A stretch of DNA of 53,930 nt from a virus. The stretch lies in the IMG/VR virus record IMGVR_UViG_3300017735_000010, positions 1-53,930 of that record, one strand, 5' to 3'. Each line of letters opens with the position of its first letter. Position 1 is the stretch's first letter. The translations under genes were made by a program, and so were the position numbers. The notes under the pieces were generated by a model. It worked only from the letters and a program-made list of their open reading frames with translations, did no database searches and was not told the DNA's origin. Of this stretch, positions 1 through 8,096 are shown piece after piece.

Positions 1-993
1 TGCTCCTGTTGCTCCAGTAGGTCCAGCTGCTCCAGATAAAAGATAATCGTAGTCTTTTTCATATTCTACAGTTACCATTACCTCTTCGTTACTTCCACCT
101 GTATTATTACCAGCGACTTTATGACCTCTAACTACTAAAACATCTCCAGCTGTTACACTAAGAGAAATTGCAGATGACTCTTCAAAGAAATGATTTCCAT
201 CTGTATTTGCAAAAGTTAAATTTAAAACGTTATTTCCACCAGCATAATCTACATAATTTGCATTATCCGATGAAGCGCCCGGTGAAGTTAATTTACCTAC
301 ACTTATTTGATAATCGAAGGCTGCATCTACACTTGCTGCTGTAGTGTCTAGATACTTAACAGATACTTTCGTTATTTTCATATCGAAAGGTATGTGCAAA
401 GCAGAATTATTAGTTGAAGCCGGACTTAATGTTCCGTTCCAATCTACAAATTCAGGGTTTGTTCCAACTGCAAAGTTAGTAATAAGACCTGAAATAATAC
501 CATTGGTTGTTAATGTTCCTATACTTGCAGGCGGTGTATATGCTGATATCTCTATAGTTTCATTAGCACCTGTATTTTGTTTAGTAATATTGACGTTTGC
601 TCCAGCAACAATCTTATCTTCTAAATATCCTGAAGTTGTATCAGCTGCTGAAATTTTTACGTTTTCATCTGTTGAAACTCCGGCAGCGGGTGCTACAGTC
701 CAATACCAACCTTCTGTGACATCATATTTTAATTGTAAGAATTTATTGTCATCTCCAGTAAAATCTTCTACTGCAACTCCTGTAGAACCAGGAGGTAATG
801 CAGATGGATAAATTCTATAATTTGCTAAAGTTCCTGTAAGAACTTTGTAGTTATAGTCCGCCTCGACATGTTTAAGGGGTCTATTCAATTCACTTGGATA
901 AATTGGTTTCCAGTATCCGTCAGCCTCTCTATGAATATTATCTGCAAAGGCTTGTGAATCTAGTGCTGTGTATTGGTCTAAAGGTTTACTCAC
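1..993 (-). CDS. Fibre-like structural protein with collagen-like repeat (partial, C-terminus outside window)
   Basis: The minus strand is open for 331 codons from a GTG at 993 to the left edge, where no stop has been reached. The N-terminal third is mixed alpha/beta-like sequence, the middle is rich in Thr/Ala/Asn/Gly as in phage adhesins, and the last visible residues are GAAGPTGATGA, the start of a collagen-like Gly-X-Y stretch. GTG is preferred because it lies two bases after the stop of the upstream gene (996-998) and follows AAATAAAA, an A-rich leader. The likely role is a tail or head fibre that touches the host surface. That role is inferred from composition and from the second collagen-like gene at 8097-9626; the receptor is unknown. 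Confidence 0.75.
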   Translation of the reverse strand, partial: MSKPLDQYTALDSQAFADNIHREADGYWKPIYPSELNRPLKHVEADYNYKVLTGTLANYRIYPSALPPGSTGVAVEDFTGDDNKFLQLKYDVTEGWYWTVAPAAGVSTDENVKISAADTTSGYLEDKIVAGANVNITKQNTGANETIEISAYTPPASIGTLTTNGIISGLITNFAVGTNPEFVDWNGTLSPASTNNSALHIPFDMKITKVSVKYLDTTAASVDAAFDYQISVGKLTSPGASSDNANYVDYAGGNNVLNLTFANTDGNHFFEESSAISLSVTAGDVLVVRGHKVAGNNTGGSNEEVMVTVEYEKDYDYLLSGAAGPTGATGA

Positions 994-995
994 TT

Positions 996-1499
996 TTATT
1001 TTATTTTTTTGTATAGTGTTATTAAGTCGTCGTATCTTTCATTTGTTACCATCTCAATATAATCACATCCAATGTAACCATATTCTATGTAAGGAAAACA
1101 AACATATTCTCCGTAAAGTTTATTAAGTTCTACATTTATAGATTTTATCTTAGTTAAACCTTTAAAATGAATATTATTGATTTTATCTGGTTTGGCAGTT
1201 TCAAATCTATTTGGAAGATTGTTTACATAAACAAGCTCTCCCTTGTTTTTAAAACTAAAACTTACTAAATTATATATTCCCTCATTACTAGTGAGACAAT
1301 TACAATTTGATGCTGGTACGTATGGATAAAATGAATCTATAAATTCCTTAAGTTCTTCTAATGAATTAAACTTAGGAATTGATTTTGTTCCATAGTCGTT
1401 TTTTCTATTCAACAAAATAGACTCTATTTTACCGTCATTTCTATCGATCGGTAAAAGAGACCTATAAATTGTTATTAATGATATTCTATCTGCAACCAT
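996..1499 (-). CDS. Hypothetical protein, 167 aa
   Basis: I do not recognise this family. The protein is soluble-looking, with Cys at SNCNCLTS in the middle and an aromatic C-terminal half (YGEYVCFPYIEYGYIGCDYIE). It starts with ATG one base downstream of the next gene's stop and ends two bases before the fibre gene, so it is probably cotranscribed with the fibre and might assist its assembly. That role rests on position only. Confidence 0.7.
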   Translation of the reverse strand: MVADRISLITIYRSLLPIDRNDGKIESILLNRKNDYGTKSIPKFNSLEELKEFIDSFYPYVPASNCNCLTSNEGIYNLVSFSFKNKGELVYVNNLPNRFETAKPDKINNIHFKGLTKIKSINVELNKLYGEYVCFPYIEYGYIGCDYIEMVTNERYDDLITLYKKIK

Positions 1500-1500
1500 C

Positions 1501-1878
1501 TTAAAAGTTTCCTGTTATTAAAAAAGCCAACATACCTAATAAAGTAGTTATAACCATCCATCCCATCTTTGTGATTTGGCTTTTCCACTTCATAAGTTCT
1601 TTGTGCTCTGTTAATAGATCGATTCCAAGGTCTCCCTTTTCTTCCATTTTCTGTCTGAATTCTGTGTTTTTGATTGTTTCTACAACAACCCCACTATATG
1701 GATTTAAGATTTCTTTCTTTAAACCTGAAATAGCTTCCTTCATATCGTTTTGGTTTTCGATAAGCTGTTTTATAGAACTTTCTAAATAAACTCTATTTGG
1801 GTCTTCAATTTTAGTCTTTAAGTCCGTGAAGGCATCAATTAATTCTTTTACTAATTCAGCATTTGATTTGTCTGGCAT
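1501..1878 (-). CDS. Coiled-coil protein with C-terminal membrane anchor (XhlA/holin-accessory-like)
   Basis: The frame is open from a TTG at 1884, but an ATG at 1878 begins MPDKSNAEL and is the better start: it sits 20 bases downstream of a GATATATAA late motif. The product is 125 aa. Residues 5-100 look helical and charged (coiled coil), and the C-terminus has one membrane helix (MVITTLLGMLAFLIT) with a short tail. This layout recalls XhlA-type holin-associated or membrane-tethered phage proteins, but no family signature is certain. It is followed one base later by 996-1499 and then the fibre gene. Confidence 0.7.
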   Translation of the reverse strand: MPDKSNAELVKELIDAFTDLKTKIEDPNRVYLESSIKQLIENQNDMKEAISGLKKEILNPYSGVVVETIKNTEFRQKMEEKGDLGIDLLTEHKELMKWKSQITKMGWMVITTLLGMLAFLITGNF

Positions 1879-1897
1879 AATCAATCTATCTTTTCTT

Positions 1898-1906
1898 TTA
1901 TATATC
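1898..1906 (-). promoter_or_regulatory. Late-promoter-like motif GATATATAA
   Basis: GATATATAA on the minus strand, 20 bases before the ATG of the coiled-coil/TM gene and heading the operon 1501-1878, 996-1499 and the fibre gene. It is one of a recurring set resembling the T4 late element TATAAATA. Confidence 0.55.
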
Positions 1907-1943
1907 TAAAATATATTTAAGATAGATTTGATATGGGATTATT

Positions 1944-3029
1944 TTAGAGTAATTCTATTATCCATTCTTTATTAGTAACATCAATTGGTGAAAACGCGTA
2001 TTTCCCATTAAATGCAAAATTAAGGTCGTCAACTAAATCTTTGAAATTATCTCGTAAATCTGCTTTTGTCCAATCACCATCACTAAGAGAGTCGTATGGA
2101 TAAATTTTATATTGGTTTTTATTTGTAACAGAAACTTTAACCCTGTCTCCTCCAACATTAACTAAACCATTTTCTAATGCGTCTTTAATTTCACTAGTTA
2201 GGTTTTTTTTTTCAGTAACAAAACTTTCATAAGTTTTTAGATGCTCGAATGGAAGTTCTAATTGAGTATACTCTAGACCAATATCCATGATTCCCCATCC
2301 AACTTTTACGATATGACTAGCGCTTTCTGGTTCTTGTTTATTCCATTTCCATTGCTCTTCTTCTCTATGTCTTTTAAAATCAAATACTCCTGATCTTGTT
2401 GACATATTGTCTTCATGCTGGAAATATTCATATTGGTTATATGCTCGGTCATATTTTCTAAATATGTAAACCTCTCCTGGCTTAATCGCTAAACAGAAAT
2501 ATTCAAATCCTCCAGTACCTACAAATAATTTATATAAATAACCCTTTTTAGGAATTAGTTCAACATAGTCATTTACATAATTTCCATCTGCTCTAGTTTT
2601 AAATTTAGGCTTAAAGAATTTCTTAACCATTGGGTCTTTCATATTAAGGTCTGCAAGTTCTTGTGCATGGTTAGGTCCACCATAATCATTTGCATTTCTT
2701 CCAATTCTACAAGGAAGGGTTTTAAGTTCTCTGACATGACTTCCTTTTTTGTGACCCCAGTGGGTTAAACCTTTTTCTAATTGTTCTGGCCATGGGCCTC
2801 CTTTTTTCTCATTCACAATTGATTCATCAAAAAGTCGTTTTACGTGAAATTGCATTCCTGTACCTGCTTGAACATTTTGAGTTTCTCCATCTACGTATGT
2901 TATAGTATAAATTTCTTTTCTCTTATCAATCAATTCTATACTTTTGATTTTTTTTCGCATAAATTCATCTCCAGGCGCATAGTGGCTCACAAATTTAGCT
3001 TCGTTAAATACAGATTCTTCGATAGTCAT
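1944..3029 (-). CDS. Hypothetical protein, 361 aa, candidate head-associated protein
   Basis: I do not recognise a family. The N-terminus reads MTIEESVFNEAKFVSHY, which resembles the short capsid-targeting peptides of T4-like phages that end in a site for the prohead protease (here FNE before A). The rest is a mixed alpha/beta protein rich in aromatics, with no membrane segment. The start ATG at 3029 lies 36 bases after the stop of the upstream gene at 3066. Packaging in the head is inference from the N-terminus only. Confidence 0.75.
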   Translation of the reverse strand: MTIEESVFNEAKFVSHYAPGDEFMRKKIKSIELIDKRKEIYTITYVDGETQNVQAGTGMQFHVKRLFDESIVNEKKGGPWPEQLEKGLTHWGHKKGSHVRELKTLPCRIGRNANDYGGPNHAQELADLNMKDPMVKKFFKPKFKTRADGNYVNDYVELIPKKGYLYKLFVGTGGFEYFCLAIKPGEVYIFRKYDRAYNQYEYFQHEDNMSTRSGVFDFKRHREEEQWKWNKQEPESASHIVKVGWGIMDIGLEYTQLELPFEHLKTYESFVTEKKNLTSEIKDALENGLVNVGGDRVKVSVTNKNQYKIYPYDSLSDGDWTKADLRDNFKDLVDDLNFAFNGKYAFSPIDVTNKEWIIELL

Positions 3030-3065
3030 TCCTTTTGCAGGGTTTGGAAGTTGTTTAAAGTTTTT

Positions 3066-3950
3066 TTAAGCCCATTCTTCAGCTTGCTCTTCGTCTTTAG
3101 CTTTTGACATTGCTGCTTCTACTCTTTTTGCGAAATTAGCCTCGTATTCTTTTCCAAATACTTTTTTAAGTGGCCATTCTTTGTCCCACATATCTTTGGT
3201 AACTTCAGTACCTTCATTAACTTTTGATTCCCAAGCTTGACCAAGCTCCATTGCAATATGTTTTGTTAATTCTTTAGATTTTTTCTTAATCAAATACTCA
3301 TGTGGTTCTTTTTCACCATCATCAAAATTCATGATTCGAAGTTTAGATAAAGCTTTTGCTATTATCTTTTCCTTTTCTTTCGAATCTTTATGTGTAGAAT
3401 GGGTTGCAAACTCTCTGAAATCTTCAACGTTGTCATAATCACCTAACCAATTTTCAACAGCTACTGTAATAGCTTCGACCGAAGATTTTTCTTTTGCGCT
3501 AAAACCTTCATTAACAGATTCTGACATGTCTAATTCTACATTCTTATCAAGTCCTTTAATAAACCCTTCTACTTCTTTCTCTGCTTCTTTCTTCTCAACA
3601 TTTAATTTCTTTAAAGTATCTAAATGTTCTTTTTCTTTAGCACCATTTCCATTATCTTTAGCATCTTTCCATAAAAGAACGGTTGCTTTCAAATCTTGAG
3701 TAATTCTTGTGATTTCGCCAAGAGCCTTATCTAATTGCTTTCTTGTAACTTTTTTAGCTTCAAATAAAGTAACAATACTTTCCATACACTGCATTTGCCA
3801 TTGTGTGTTTAAATAGTATGCTGCATATTCTTCCCTTGTTAAACCATTTATCTGTGCATTCATTTCTAAATAATCTTCCCATTCTCCTGAATGTTGAATA
3901 TCTAAACCGTTGACTAACATAAATGCCTCTGACGTTAAAACTCTACTCAT
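3066..3950 (-). CDS. Helical, charged protein, 294 aa, scaffold/internal-protein-like
   Basis: The protein is strongly helical and charged, with a coiled-coil-like middle (roughly residues 85-135) and an acidic end (DEEQAEEWA). Two internal sites, SVNEG and KVNEG, look like T4 prohead-protease sites (hydrophobic-x-E before small residue). This could be an internal head protein or scaffold fragment, but no homologue is recognised. The ATG is 23 bases from a late motif at 3973-3981, consistent with late expression of a virion protein. Confidence 0.75.
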   Translation of the reverse strand: MSRVLTSEAFMLVNGLDIQHSGEWEDYLEMNAQINGLTREEYAAYYLNTQWQMQCMESIVTLFEAKKVTRKQLDKALGEITRITQDLKATVLLWKDAKDNGNGAKEKEHLDTLKKLNVEKKEAEKEVEGFIKGLDKNVELDMSESVNEGFSAKEKSSVEAITVAVENWLGDYDNVEDFREFATHSTHKDSKEKEKIIAKALSKLRIMNFDDGEKEPHEYLIKKKSKELTKHIAMELGQAWESKVNEGTEVTKDMWDKEWPLKKVFGKEYEANFAKRVEAAMSKAKDEEQAEEWA

Positions 3951-3972
3951 TTTCTTAATTTATTTTTATTAA

Positions 3973-3981
3973 TTATATATC
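3973..3981 (-). promoter_or_regulatory. Late-promoter-like motif GATATATAA
   Basis: GATATATAATTAATA on the minus strand, 23 bases before the ATG at 3950. It matches the other late-type motifs in the window. Confidence 0.55.
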
Positions 3982-4025
3982 TTTTTTATTAGTGGCGCTT
4001 TTATATGCTGGCCGGTTACATGGAC

Positions 4026-4514
4026 CTACCTACTAACTTGCATCTCCGATTGAACTTTAGCCCAATAATGATCTGTCCCTGAATATTTATATCCTAAGGG
4101 CCCTCCATTCCAACATCTTGCTATTTTTTCATCGCTTGAATTTTTATGGTGGTGGTTTTTCCAAACCTCAAACATTTCAATTGATTTTTCTCTGCTAGCC
4201 CGGTCTTTTAAAGTATATACTTCTTTTCCAAGAATTCTATTTACTTCTTTAACCATAATAGGTCTAATTTGTAAAACTCCAATTGATGGAACGTCCATGT
4301 GAGTATCTCCAACTGCAGCTTCGATGCCTCTGCTCTCTACTTGAATCATTGCTTCTAAAAGATTTGATTCTTCTTCTATTACCTCTACAACTTTTACAAC
4401 TTCTATCTTCTCTTCTCTTTCAATAACAATTGAAGATTTAAAGTTTTCTCCAATTGGAAAAAGTGGAATGTATAAAAAAATAAGGCAAAGATTTATTCTA
4501 TTTAAAATTACCAT
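4026..4514 (-). CDS. Membrane-anchored lytic transglycosylase (SLT-like)
   Basis: Residues 5-20 form a hydrophobic N-terminal anchor or signal (LCLIFLYIPLF). From about residue 50 the SLT lysozyme-like fold is recognisable: the candidate catalytic Glu60 in MIQVESRG, then IGVLQIRP and CWNGGP. At 162 aa it is near the minimum for an SLT domain. It would cut peptidoglycan glycan strands in the periplasm, for lysis or DNA entry. The window also encodes an amidase (13649-14554), so the two enzymes may act on different bonds. Its first 17 bases overlap the end of a small ORF at 4498-4647. Confidence 0.78.
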   Translation of the reverse strand: MVILNRINLCLIFLYIPLFPIGENFKSSIVIEREEKIEVVKVVEVIEEESNLLEAMIQVESRGIEAAVGDTHMDVPSIGVLQIRPIMVKEVNRILGKEVYTLKDRASREKSIEMFEVWKNHHHKNSSDEKIARCWNGGPLGYKYSGTDHYWAKVQSEMQVSR

Positions 4515-4647
4515 AAGACAAATATCTAATTAATAAAAGTTTTTTTGCTATTTTAAAATCTCTAACTAGATTCAACTTAAGACCATGGTCTCTAGCAACT
4601 GATTCTAGATGAGGCATCACTTCTGATATTCTTTTGTTTTTAAACAT
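4498..4647 (-). CDS. Small basic protein, 49 aa
   Basis: A short ORF starting MFKNKRISEVMPHLES with ATG at 4647 and ending in TAG inside the next gene's start. It is basic and helical, with no recognised family. It fills the only gap between the PTH2-like gene and the transglycosylase, and its 17-base overlap with the latter is typical of phage operons. It is too short to be certain. Confidence 0.45.
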   Translation of the reverse strand: MFKNKRISEVMPHLESVARDHGLKLNLVRDFKIAKKLLLIRYLSYGNFK

Positions 4648-4681
4648 ATATTTTATATTAACGGTTTTTAGAATGTTTCTA

Positions 4682-5179
4682 TTATGCTAGTTTGAATCTA
4701 GAAAGGAAATCTCTCATTCCAAGGATTTTATCTGTATCATCACCAAATAGATTAAAGTAATAGTTTGGTTCATCAACAGGTTCATGTATGAATTCGTCAT
4801 ATTCAGGATATTTCTCTTTGTCCCAAACTCGCTCATCTACTAAAAAGACTACGGCAGTTAATTGGTCTCCAAGATCTGGTTCATGGAAGGTTGACAATTG
4901 AACACCCATTGAATATAATTCAGATTCTGCGTAATTCAATGTACCTGGAGATTCAGGATTGGTACTAGTTGTTCCACCATTCAGGATAATGAATGTCTTA
5001 TCATTTCTTGCCCATTGAGTATAAGTACAAACTTTATCATTAATTACACGTGTTCTTCCATGTTCTAAACCATATTCTACTACTGCATGGCCGAATTGAA
5101 TTCCTTGTTGAATTGGGCTAATGTTATATGGTACCAATCCGTACATTCTGTATTCTAATCTATTTTTCGTTTTTTTCAT
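4682..5179 (-). CDS. Peptidyl-tRNA hydrolase II (PTH2)-like protein
   Basis: The 165-aa product has PTH2-type landmarks: an N-terminal strand then QQGIQFGHAVVEY (compare the PTH2 helix carrying a Gln/Gly-His-Ala pattern), FIILNGGTT for the central strand, and MGVQLSTFHEPDLGDQLTAVVF for the late strand-loop-strand. PTH2 enzymes recycle peptidyl-tRNAs. Phage relatives are common but their activity is rarely shown, so this may be a fold match without that reaction. A CCA-adding enzyme and a tRNA-Ala elsewhere in the window give a loose tRNA theme. Confidence 0.6.
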   Translation of the reverse strand: MKKTKNRLEYRMYGLVPYNISPIQQGIQFGHAVVEYGLEHGRTRVINDKVCTYTQWARNDKTFIILNGGTTSTNPESPGTLNYAESELYSMGVQLSTFHEPDLGDQLTAVVFLVDERVWDKEKYPEYDEFIHEPVDEPNYYFNLFGDDTDKILGMRDFLSRFKLA

Positions 5180-5324
5180 TATGTAATTTTATTAGATTTT
5201 GATTATTAAATAGGGTTAGCATTGCCCACCATGTAATTGTGCCTGCTGCTTCTGGTTCTGTGATGTAGTAGTATCCTGTCATTGTTAAACACCAGAATAC
5301 CATTAAAGTTAAAAATATTTTCAT
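5160..5324 (-). CDS. Small membrane protein, 54 aa
   Basis: ATG at 5324, TAG at 5160. It begins MKIFLTLMVFWCLTM, a membrane segment or signal anchor, and has a second hydrophobic patch TITWWAMLTLF. The last 20 bases overlap the start of the PTH2-like gene. No family is recognised. Confidence 0.6.
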   Translation of the reverse strand: MKIFLTLMVFWCLTMTGYYYITEPEAAGTITWWAMLTLFNNQNLIKLHNEKNEK

Positions 5325-5336
5325 TTGTTTTTGTTT

Positions 5337-5579
5337 TTATTTGTTATTGTAAATTTCTATCATTCTTGTAATTCCTAACATTGCTAAGAATCCTCCTAAC
5401 AAAACAACCAGTGCTATTGTTGGATAGAGAAACATCATTGTAAAAAACCATACTGCGAATGATATTACCGAGTACATTGCCCATAATGAGAATATTGCTA
5501 TTGTAGTATACATGCAAATGGTTTTTAATATTTTTAGCGTTTCTGCTAGGTCTATGTTTTTGAATTTGAGGTCTTCCAT
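5337..5579 (-). CDS. Small membrane protein with two TM segments, 80 aa
   Basis: A charged N-terminus is followed by two hydrophobic stretches, at about residues 20-45 (ICMYTTIAIFSLWAMYSVIS) and 50-72 (FLYPTIALVVLLGGFLAML), and a short positive tail. Two-TM proteins of this size include holins, but nothing specific supports that. It sits in a run of small membrane genes with almost no spacing. Confidence 0.65.
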   Translation of the reverse strand: MEDLKFKNIDLAETLKILKTICMYTTIAIFSLWAMYSVISFAVWFFTMMFLYPTIALVVLLGGFLAMLGITRMIEIYNNK

Positions 5580-5582
5580 AAT

Positions 5583-5762
5583 TTACTTATTAAGTTTTTG
5601 ATATCTTTCTGTGAAATCTTCTTCTTCCCACAGATCTTGCCATTCTTTATGGCTCATGCCTAATTTTTTCTGACATTTTGTGTTTTCTCTTTGGGAACCT
5701 ATTGCAATACCCATTAAAAGTATTGATGAACCCATTAAAAAGTATGCTCCGAATGTTATCAT
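5583..5762 (-). CDS. Small membrane protein, 59 aa
   Basis: ATG at 5762 overlaps the TGA of the upstream gene (ATGA). One TM segment (about residues 2-23, FGAYFLMGSSILLMGIAIG) precedes a soluble acidic tail with HKEWQDLWEEEDFTERY. No family is recognised. The tight coupling supports a real gene. Confidence 0.6.
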   Translation of the reverse strand: MITFGAYFLMGSSILLMGIAIGSQRENTKCQKKLGMSHKEWQDLWEEEDFTERYQKLNK

Positions 5763-5893
5763 AATATTGGTTTTGTGTTAATAATTGCTAGTCGTATTGC
5801 GCCTCCTAAATCTGCATCATTTGGATACTTCTTAGCTAGCTCCTTAATAAGCTTAAAAATTGAGGTGTCGTCTAATTGTTGTTCTTTTTTCAT
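5759..5893 (-). CDS. Small hypothetical protein, 44 aa
   Basis: ATG at 5893; the stop overlaps the next gene's start by four bases. The sequence starts MKKEQQLDDTSIFKLIKELA and is helical and charged. No family is recognised. Operon position and translational coupling are the main support. Confidence 0.55.
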   Translation of the reverse strand: MKKEQQLDDTSIFKLIKELAKKYPNDADLGGAIRLAIINTKPIL

Positions 5894-5904
5894 GGTTTCT
5901 GTTT

Positions 5905-6093
5905 TTATTTGATTTTTAAATTATTAAGTCTTTTATTAATTACTTTTTCGGTTGCATCTGTTATCAACCTTTGTAAGTCTTTCATAAGAGGGTCGTTAGC
6001 TGAAGTCGGATAATTACCAACTACTAATGCCGTTTGAATTCGATCTAAAATCGATTGTCTCTCTTCTACTGATACTAATCTTTCTTTTATCAT
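5905..6093 (-). CDS. Small helical protein, 62 aa
   Basis: A predicted all-helical protein (MIKERLVSVEERQSILDRIQ...), unrecognised. It lies in the small-gene operon driven by the conserved element at 6588-6644, between genes with 10-20 base gaps. Confidence 0.6.
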   Translation of the reverse strand: MIKERLVSVEERQSILDRIQTALVVGNYPTSANDPLMKDLQRLITDATEKVINKRLNNLKIK

Positions 6094-6110
6094 TTTTATT
6101 TGTTTTTAAA

Positions 6111-6326
6111 TTATCTTTCTAAAATTACGAATGATCCGAAGTTTTTATCAAATACCTCTAAAAGGTTTTCATAATCTCCTGACATCATATCGTCTTCGAT
6201 TGGTTGATGTGGTATTCCTAGTTGCTTAGCCAGTCTTCTAGCCTTTCCAAGTAGTACGAATGCGTTTCCATCTGGACCTGTTAGGTCTATGATGATTTCT
6301 CTGTTGGGTTGTTTCTTTCTGATCAT
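6111..6326 (-). CDS. Conserved phage protein, 71 aa, unknown function
   Basis: The pattern REIIIDLTGPDGNAFVLLG, then LAKQLG, then MMSGDYENLLEVFDKNFG and a terminal FVILER is one I recall from many large-phage genomes as a small conserved protein without an assigned role. It looks like a compact alpha/beta domain. It is the second gene after the conserved promoter element, which suggests early expression. Confidence 0.7.
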   Translation of the reverse strand: MIRKKQPNREIIIDLTGPDGNAFVLLGKARRLAKQLGIPHQPIEDDMMSGDYENLLEVFDKNFGSFVILER

Positions 6327-6331
6327 GTCTA

Positions 6332-6550
6332 TTATATTTGGTCGTTATATTCTCCGTAAGATTCTAAATTTCTTAGTTCTAACATAACAACTTCTTTTAC
6401 GCCGTTATAATAAGGATCGAGAAAACAGTTATTTAGGATTTCATCGAATTCTGCTTTGTACTGATACGCTCTATTAAAGTAAATTTGAGCTGCTGCTTTA
6501 TATTGACCTTTTCTTATTTGGTCTAAAAAGTGTTGAATTGTTTGGTTCAT
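6332..6550 (-). CDS. Small helical protein, 72 aa
   Basis: First gene after the conserved element at 6588-6644 and therefore probably early. The sequence is helical, with a TPR-like look (KAAAQIYFNRAYQYKAEFDEI), but it is too short to call a repeat protein. No family is recognised. Confidence 0.6.
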   Translation of the reverse strand: MNQTIQHFLDQIRKGQYKAAAQIYFNRAYQYKAEFDEILNNCFLDPYYNGVKEVVMLELRNLESYGEYNDQI

Positions 6551-6587
6551 TTTGTGTGTTTTAAAGGTTATTATTAATTGTTAACTA

Positions 6588-6644
6588 CAGTATAAATATA
6601 ATCATTATAAACGACATAAAAAAATCTGGAGTGAATTATTTTCA
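6588..6644 (-). promoter_or_regulatory. Conserved early/middle promoter-like element, copy A
   Basis: The minus strand reads, in order, TGAAAATAATTCACTCCAGA, TTTTTTTATGTCGTTTATAA and TGATTATATTTATACTG. This matches eight other copies and is 38 bases from the ATG at 6550. This copy has ACTG in place of ACTATA at its end. Confidence 0.7.
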
Positions 6645-6651
6645 ATTATTT

Positions 6652-6798
6652 TTAGTTTAAAATTGTGTGAATTTGTAACTCATTTAATCTGTTAATAAAA
6701 TTAGGTACTGCTGTATGCCACCTCTTACCATATAAATTAATAGCATATTGCTTAATTTGTATTTTTTCATTTATTGACAATTGAGTGTACTGTTTCAT
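6652..6798 (-). CDS. Small hypothetical protein, 48 aa
   Basis: ATG at 6798, TAA at 6652. It begins MKQYTQLSINEKIQIKQYAI and is helical and basic. It ends just before the next conserved promoter element and starts five bases after the 104-aa gene, so it is the last gene of that short transcript. No family is recognised. Confidence 0.5.
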   Translation of the reverse strand: MKQYTQLSINEKIQIKQYAINLYGKRWHTAVPNFINRLNELQIHTILN

Positions 6799-6803
6799 AA
6801 TTT

Positions 6804-7118
6804 TTATTTTAATTTGCAAACATATAATGTAACGTAATTATATGAAAATGCTCTATGTGGTTCTTCAATAATACCAGCATTTATTAGTGCTGTAAGAATA
6901 CCTTCGTTCTCGCTATAGTTTTTTATTATAACATCATTCTCGTCGATATTGACCATCTCATGTTCTAAGGCTACAGATGCTGTGCAAAAAGTAAATCCAT
7001 CTTCTGAATCTACCAATCTTAGGCAGTTTTGACCGTTTGCGTACTTTTCTCTCCGTACTTCACAGATAGTTCCGGCGAATCCTAATGTTTGTGTTTTAAA
7101 TTCTTGTGTCATTTTCAT
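6804..7118 (-). CDS. Small conserved protein, 104 aa (DUF4313-like?)
   Basis: The segments KYANGQNCLRLVDSEDGFTF, IKNYSENEGILTALINAGII and a C-terminal VTLYVCKLK resemble a small family I associate with Bacteroidetes mobile elements and phages (KYANG...DYSENEG); the DUF number is from memory. The function is unknown. It is the first gene after element copy B. ATG at 7118 is used; a second ATG two codons on is also possible. Confidence 0.6.
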   Translation of the reverse strand: MKMTQEFKTQTLGFAGTICEVRREKYANGQNCLRLVDSEDGFTFCTASVALEHEMVNIDENDVIIKNYSENEGILTALINAGIIEEPHRAFSYNYVTLYVCKLK

Positions 7119-7140
7119 TGTTGTTGTTTTGATTAATTAA

Positions 7141-7200
7141 TTATAGTATAAATATAACAATAAAAAACGACATAAAAAAATCTGGAGTGAATTATTTTCA
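7141..7200 (-). promoter_or_regulatory. Conserved early/middle promoter-like element, copy B
   Basis: Full-length copy on the minus strand, including TTTTTTTATGTCGTTTTTTA and TTATATTTATACTATAA, 23 bases before the ATG at 7118. The leader TTAATTAATCAAAACAACA also occurs before copy G. Confidence 0.75.
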
Positions 7201-7229
7201 TCCAGATTTCAAAAAGTTTTCAAGAGTTT

Positions 7230-7847
7230 TTAAAATTCTATAACTCTTTCTTCCCCATCAGGGTATAATTTTAAAAAGTTCTTTGGTCTTCCGTATTTGC
7301 CAGCAAACCAGAACTTAGCATCATCTCCACTATAACTTTTTATGAATTTAAGTCCGTCCTCAGTTGGAGAGTCCCAAACAAGTGGCTCTTTATGGTCTTT
7401 TCTAATGGCATCTAACATTTTCTTATTAATGCTATTTCTCTTATAACCTGGTCTAGTACTCATCATTTCAATAATAAGATATCCTTCAGTTACCTGTCCC
7501 TCTATACAAGACCATATCATTTCTGAATTTTCAATTCTTTTATTATAACTCTTTTTCCAAATATCTGTGATAGGTGACGCCCCATATTGACTAAGACTTC
7601 CTCTCATCGGGTTAAACATCAAAATTCCAGCTTTACCTTCATCATATAAAGGTAACCATTTTTCATCATGAAAATATGCAAGTACCTTTCCAGCTGGAAA
7701 CATTATATTCTGTTTCTCATTAAAAAACACAGTGATGTTGTCATTTACTGCATCTAATGAAAGTGCTTTTAACGGAAGTCCTGTTGCAGTATCAACTAAA
7801 TGTTTTCCTTGCTTAGAAAAAGCTGCAAATTCTTTTAAATGCTTCAT
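7230..7847 (-). CDS. GNAT-like acetyltransferase candidate, 205 aa
   Basis: The central part has a GNAT look: a strand GYLIIEMMSTRPGYKRNSIN resembles the beta4 / acetyl-CoA loop region (R-x-G-x-x-R-x-S/G), followed by helix KKMLDAIRK and then PTEDGLKFIKSY. If correct, it would transfer an acetyl group from acetyl-CoA; the substrate is unknown. The N-terminus MKHLKEFAAFSKQG could be a targeting peptide. It overlaps the stop of the 76-aa gene at 7847. Confidence 0.5.
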   Translation of the reverse strand: MKHLKEFAAFSKQGKHLVDTATGLPLKALSLDAVNDNITVFFNEKQNIMFPAGKVLAYFHDEKWLPLYDEGKAGILMFNPMRGSLSQYGASPITDIWKKSYNKRIENSEMIWSCIEGQVTEGYLIIEMMSTRPGYKRNSINKKMLDAIRKDHKEPLVWDSPTEDGLKFIKSYSGDDAKFWFAGKYGRPKNFLKLYPDGEERVIEF

Positions 7848-8077
7848 TATTTTAATTGCTTTTCTAGTTCTTTTAAAAATGGCTTATAATTATGTTCTCC
7901 ATAAGTATCTTCTAATTGTAGTGCAACTGCAGTTGCAAGTTCTTTGTAGTCTAAATTCTCATCTATAAGATTAATTGCTCTATCTAACATAAATTGTAAT
8001 TGACGAGCTTTTGAGCCTTTAGGAGACTTAACTTCTTCATTTAATGTCTCTTCGAATATTTGTTTCCATTTTTCCAT
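7847..8077 (-). CDS. Helical protein with capsid-targeting-like N-terminus, 76 aa
   Basis: It starts MEKWKQIFEETLNEEVKSPKG, which fits the pattern of an amphipathic targeting helix ending in a T4-protease-like LNE. The rest is helical (LQFMLDRAINLID...). No family is recognised. Its stop overlaps the next gene's ATG by one base. Confidence 0.6.
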   Translation of the reverse strand: MEKWKQIFEETLNEEVKSPKGSKARQLQFMLDRAINLIDENLDYKELATAVALQLEDTYGEHNYKPFLKELEKQLK

Positions 8078-8096
8078 AACTTATATATTTGGTTTT

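Noticed and set aside
344-811. Plus-strand ORF of 155 aa
   Set aside because: It is antisense to the open fibre frame on the minus strand, which has better composition and a collagen-like end.
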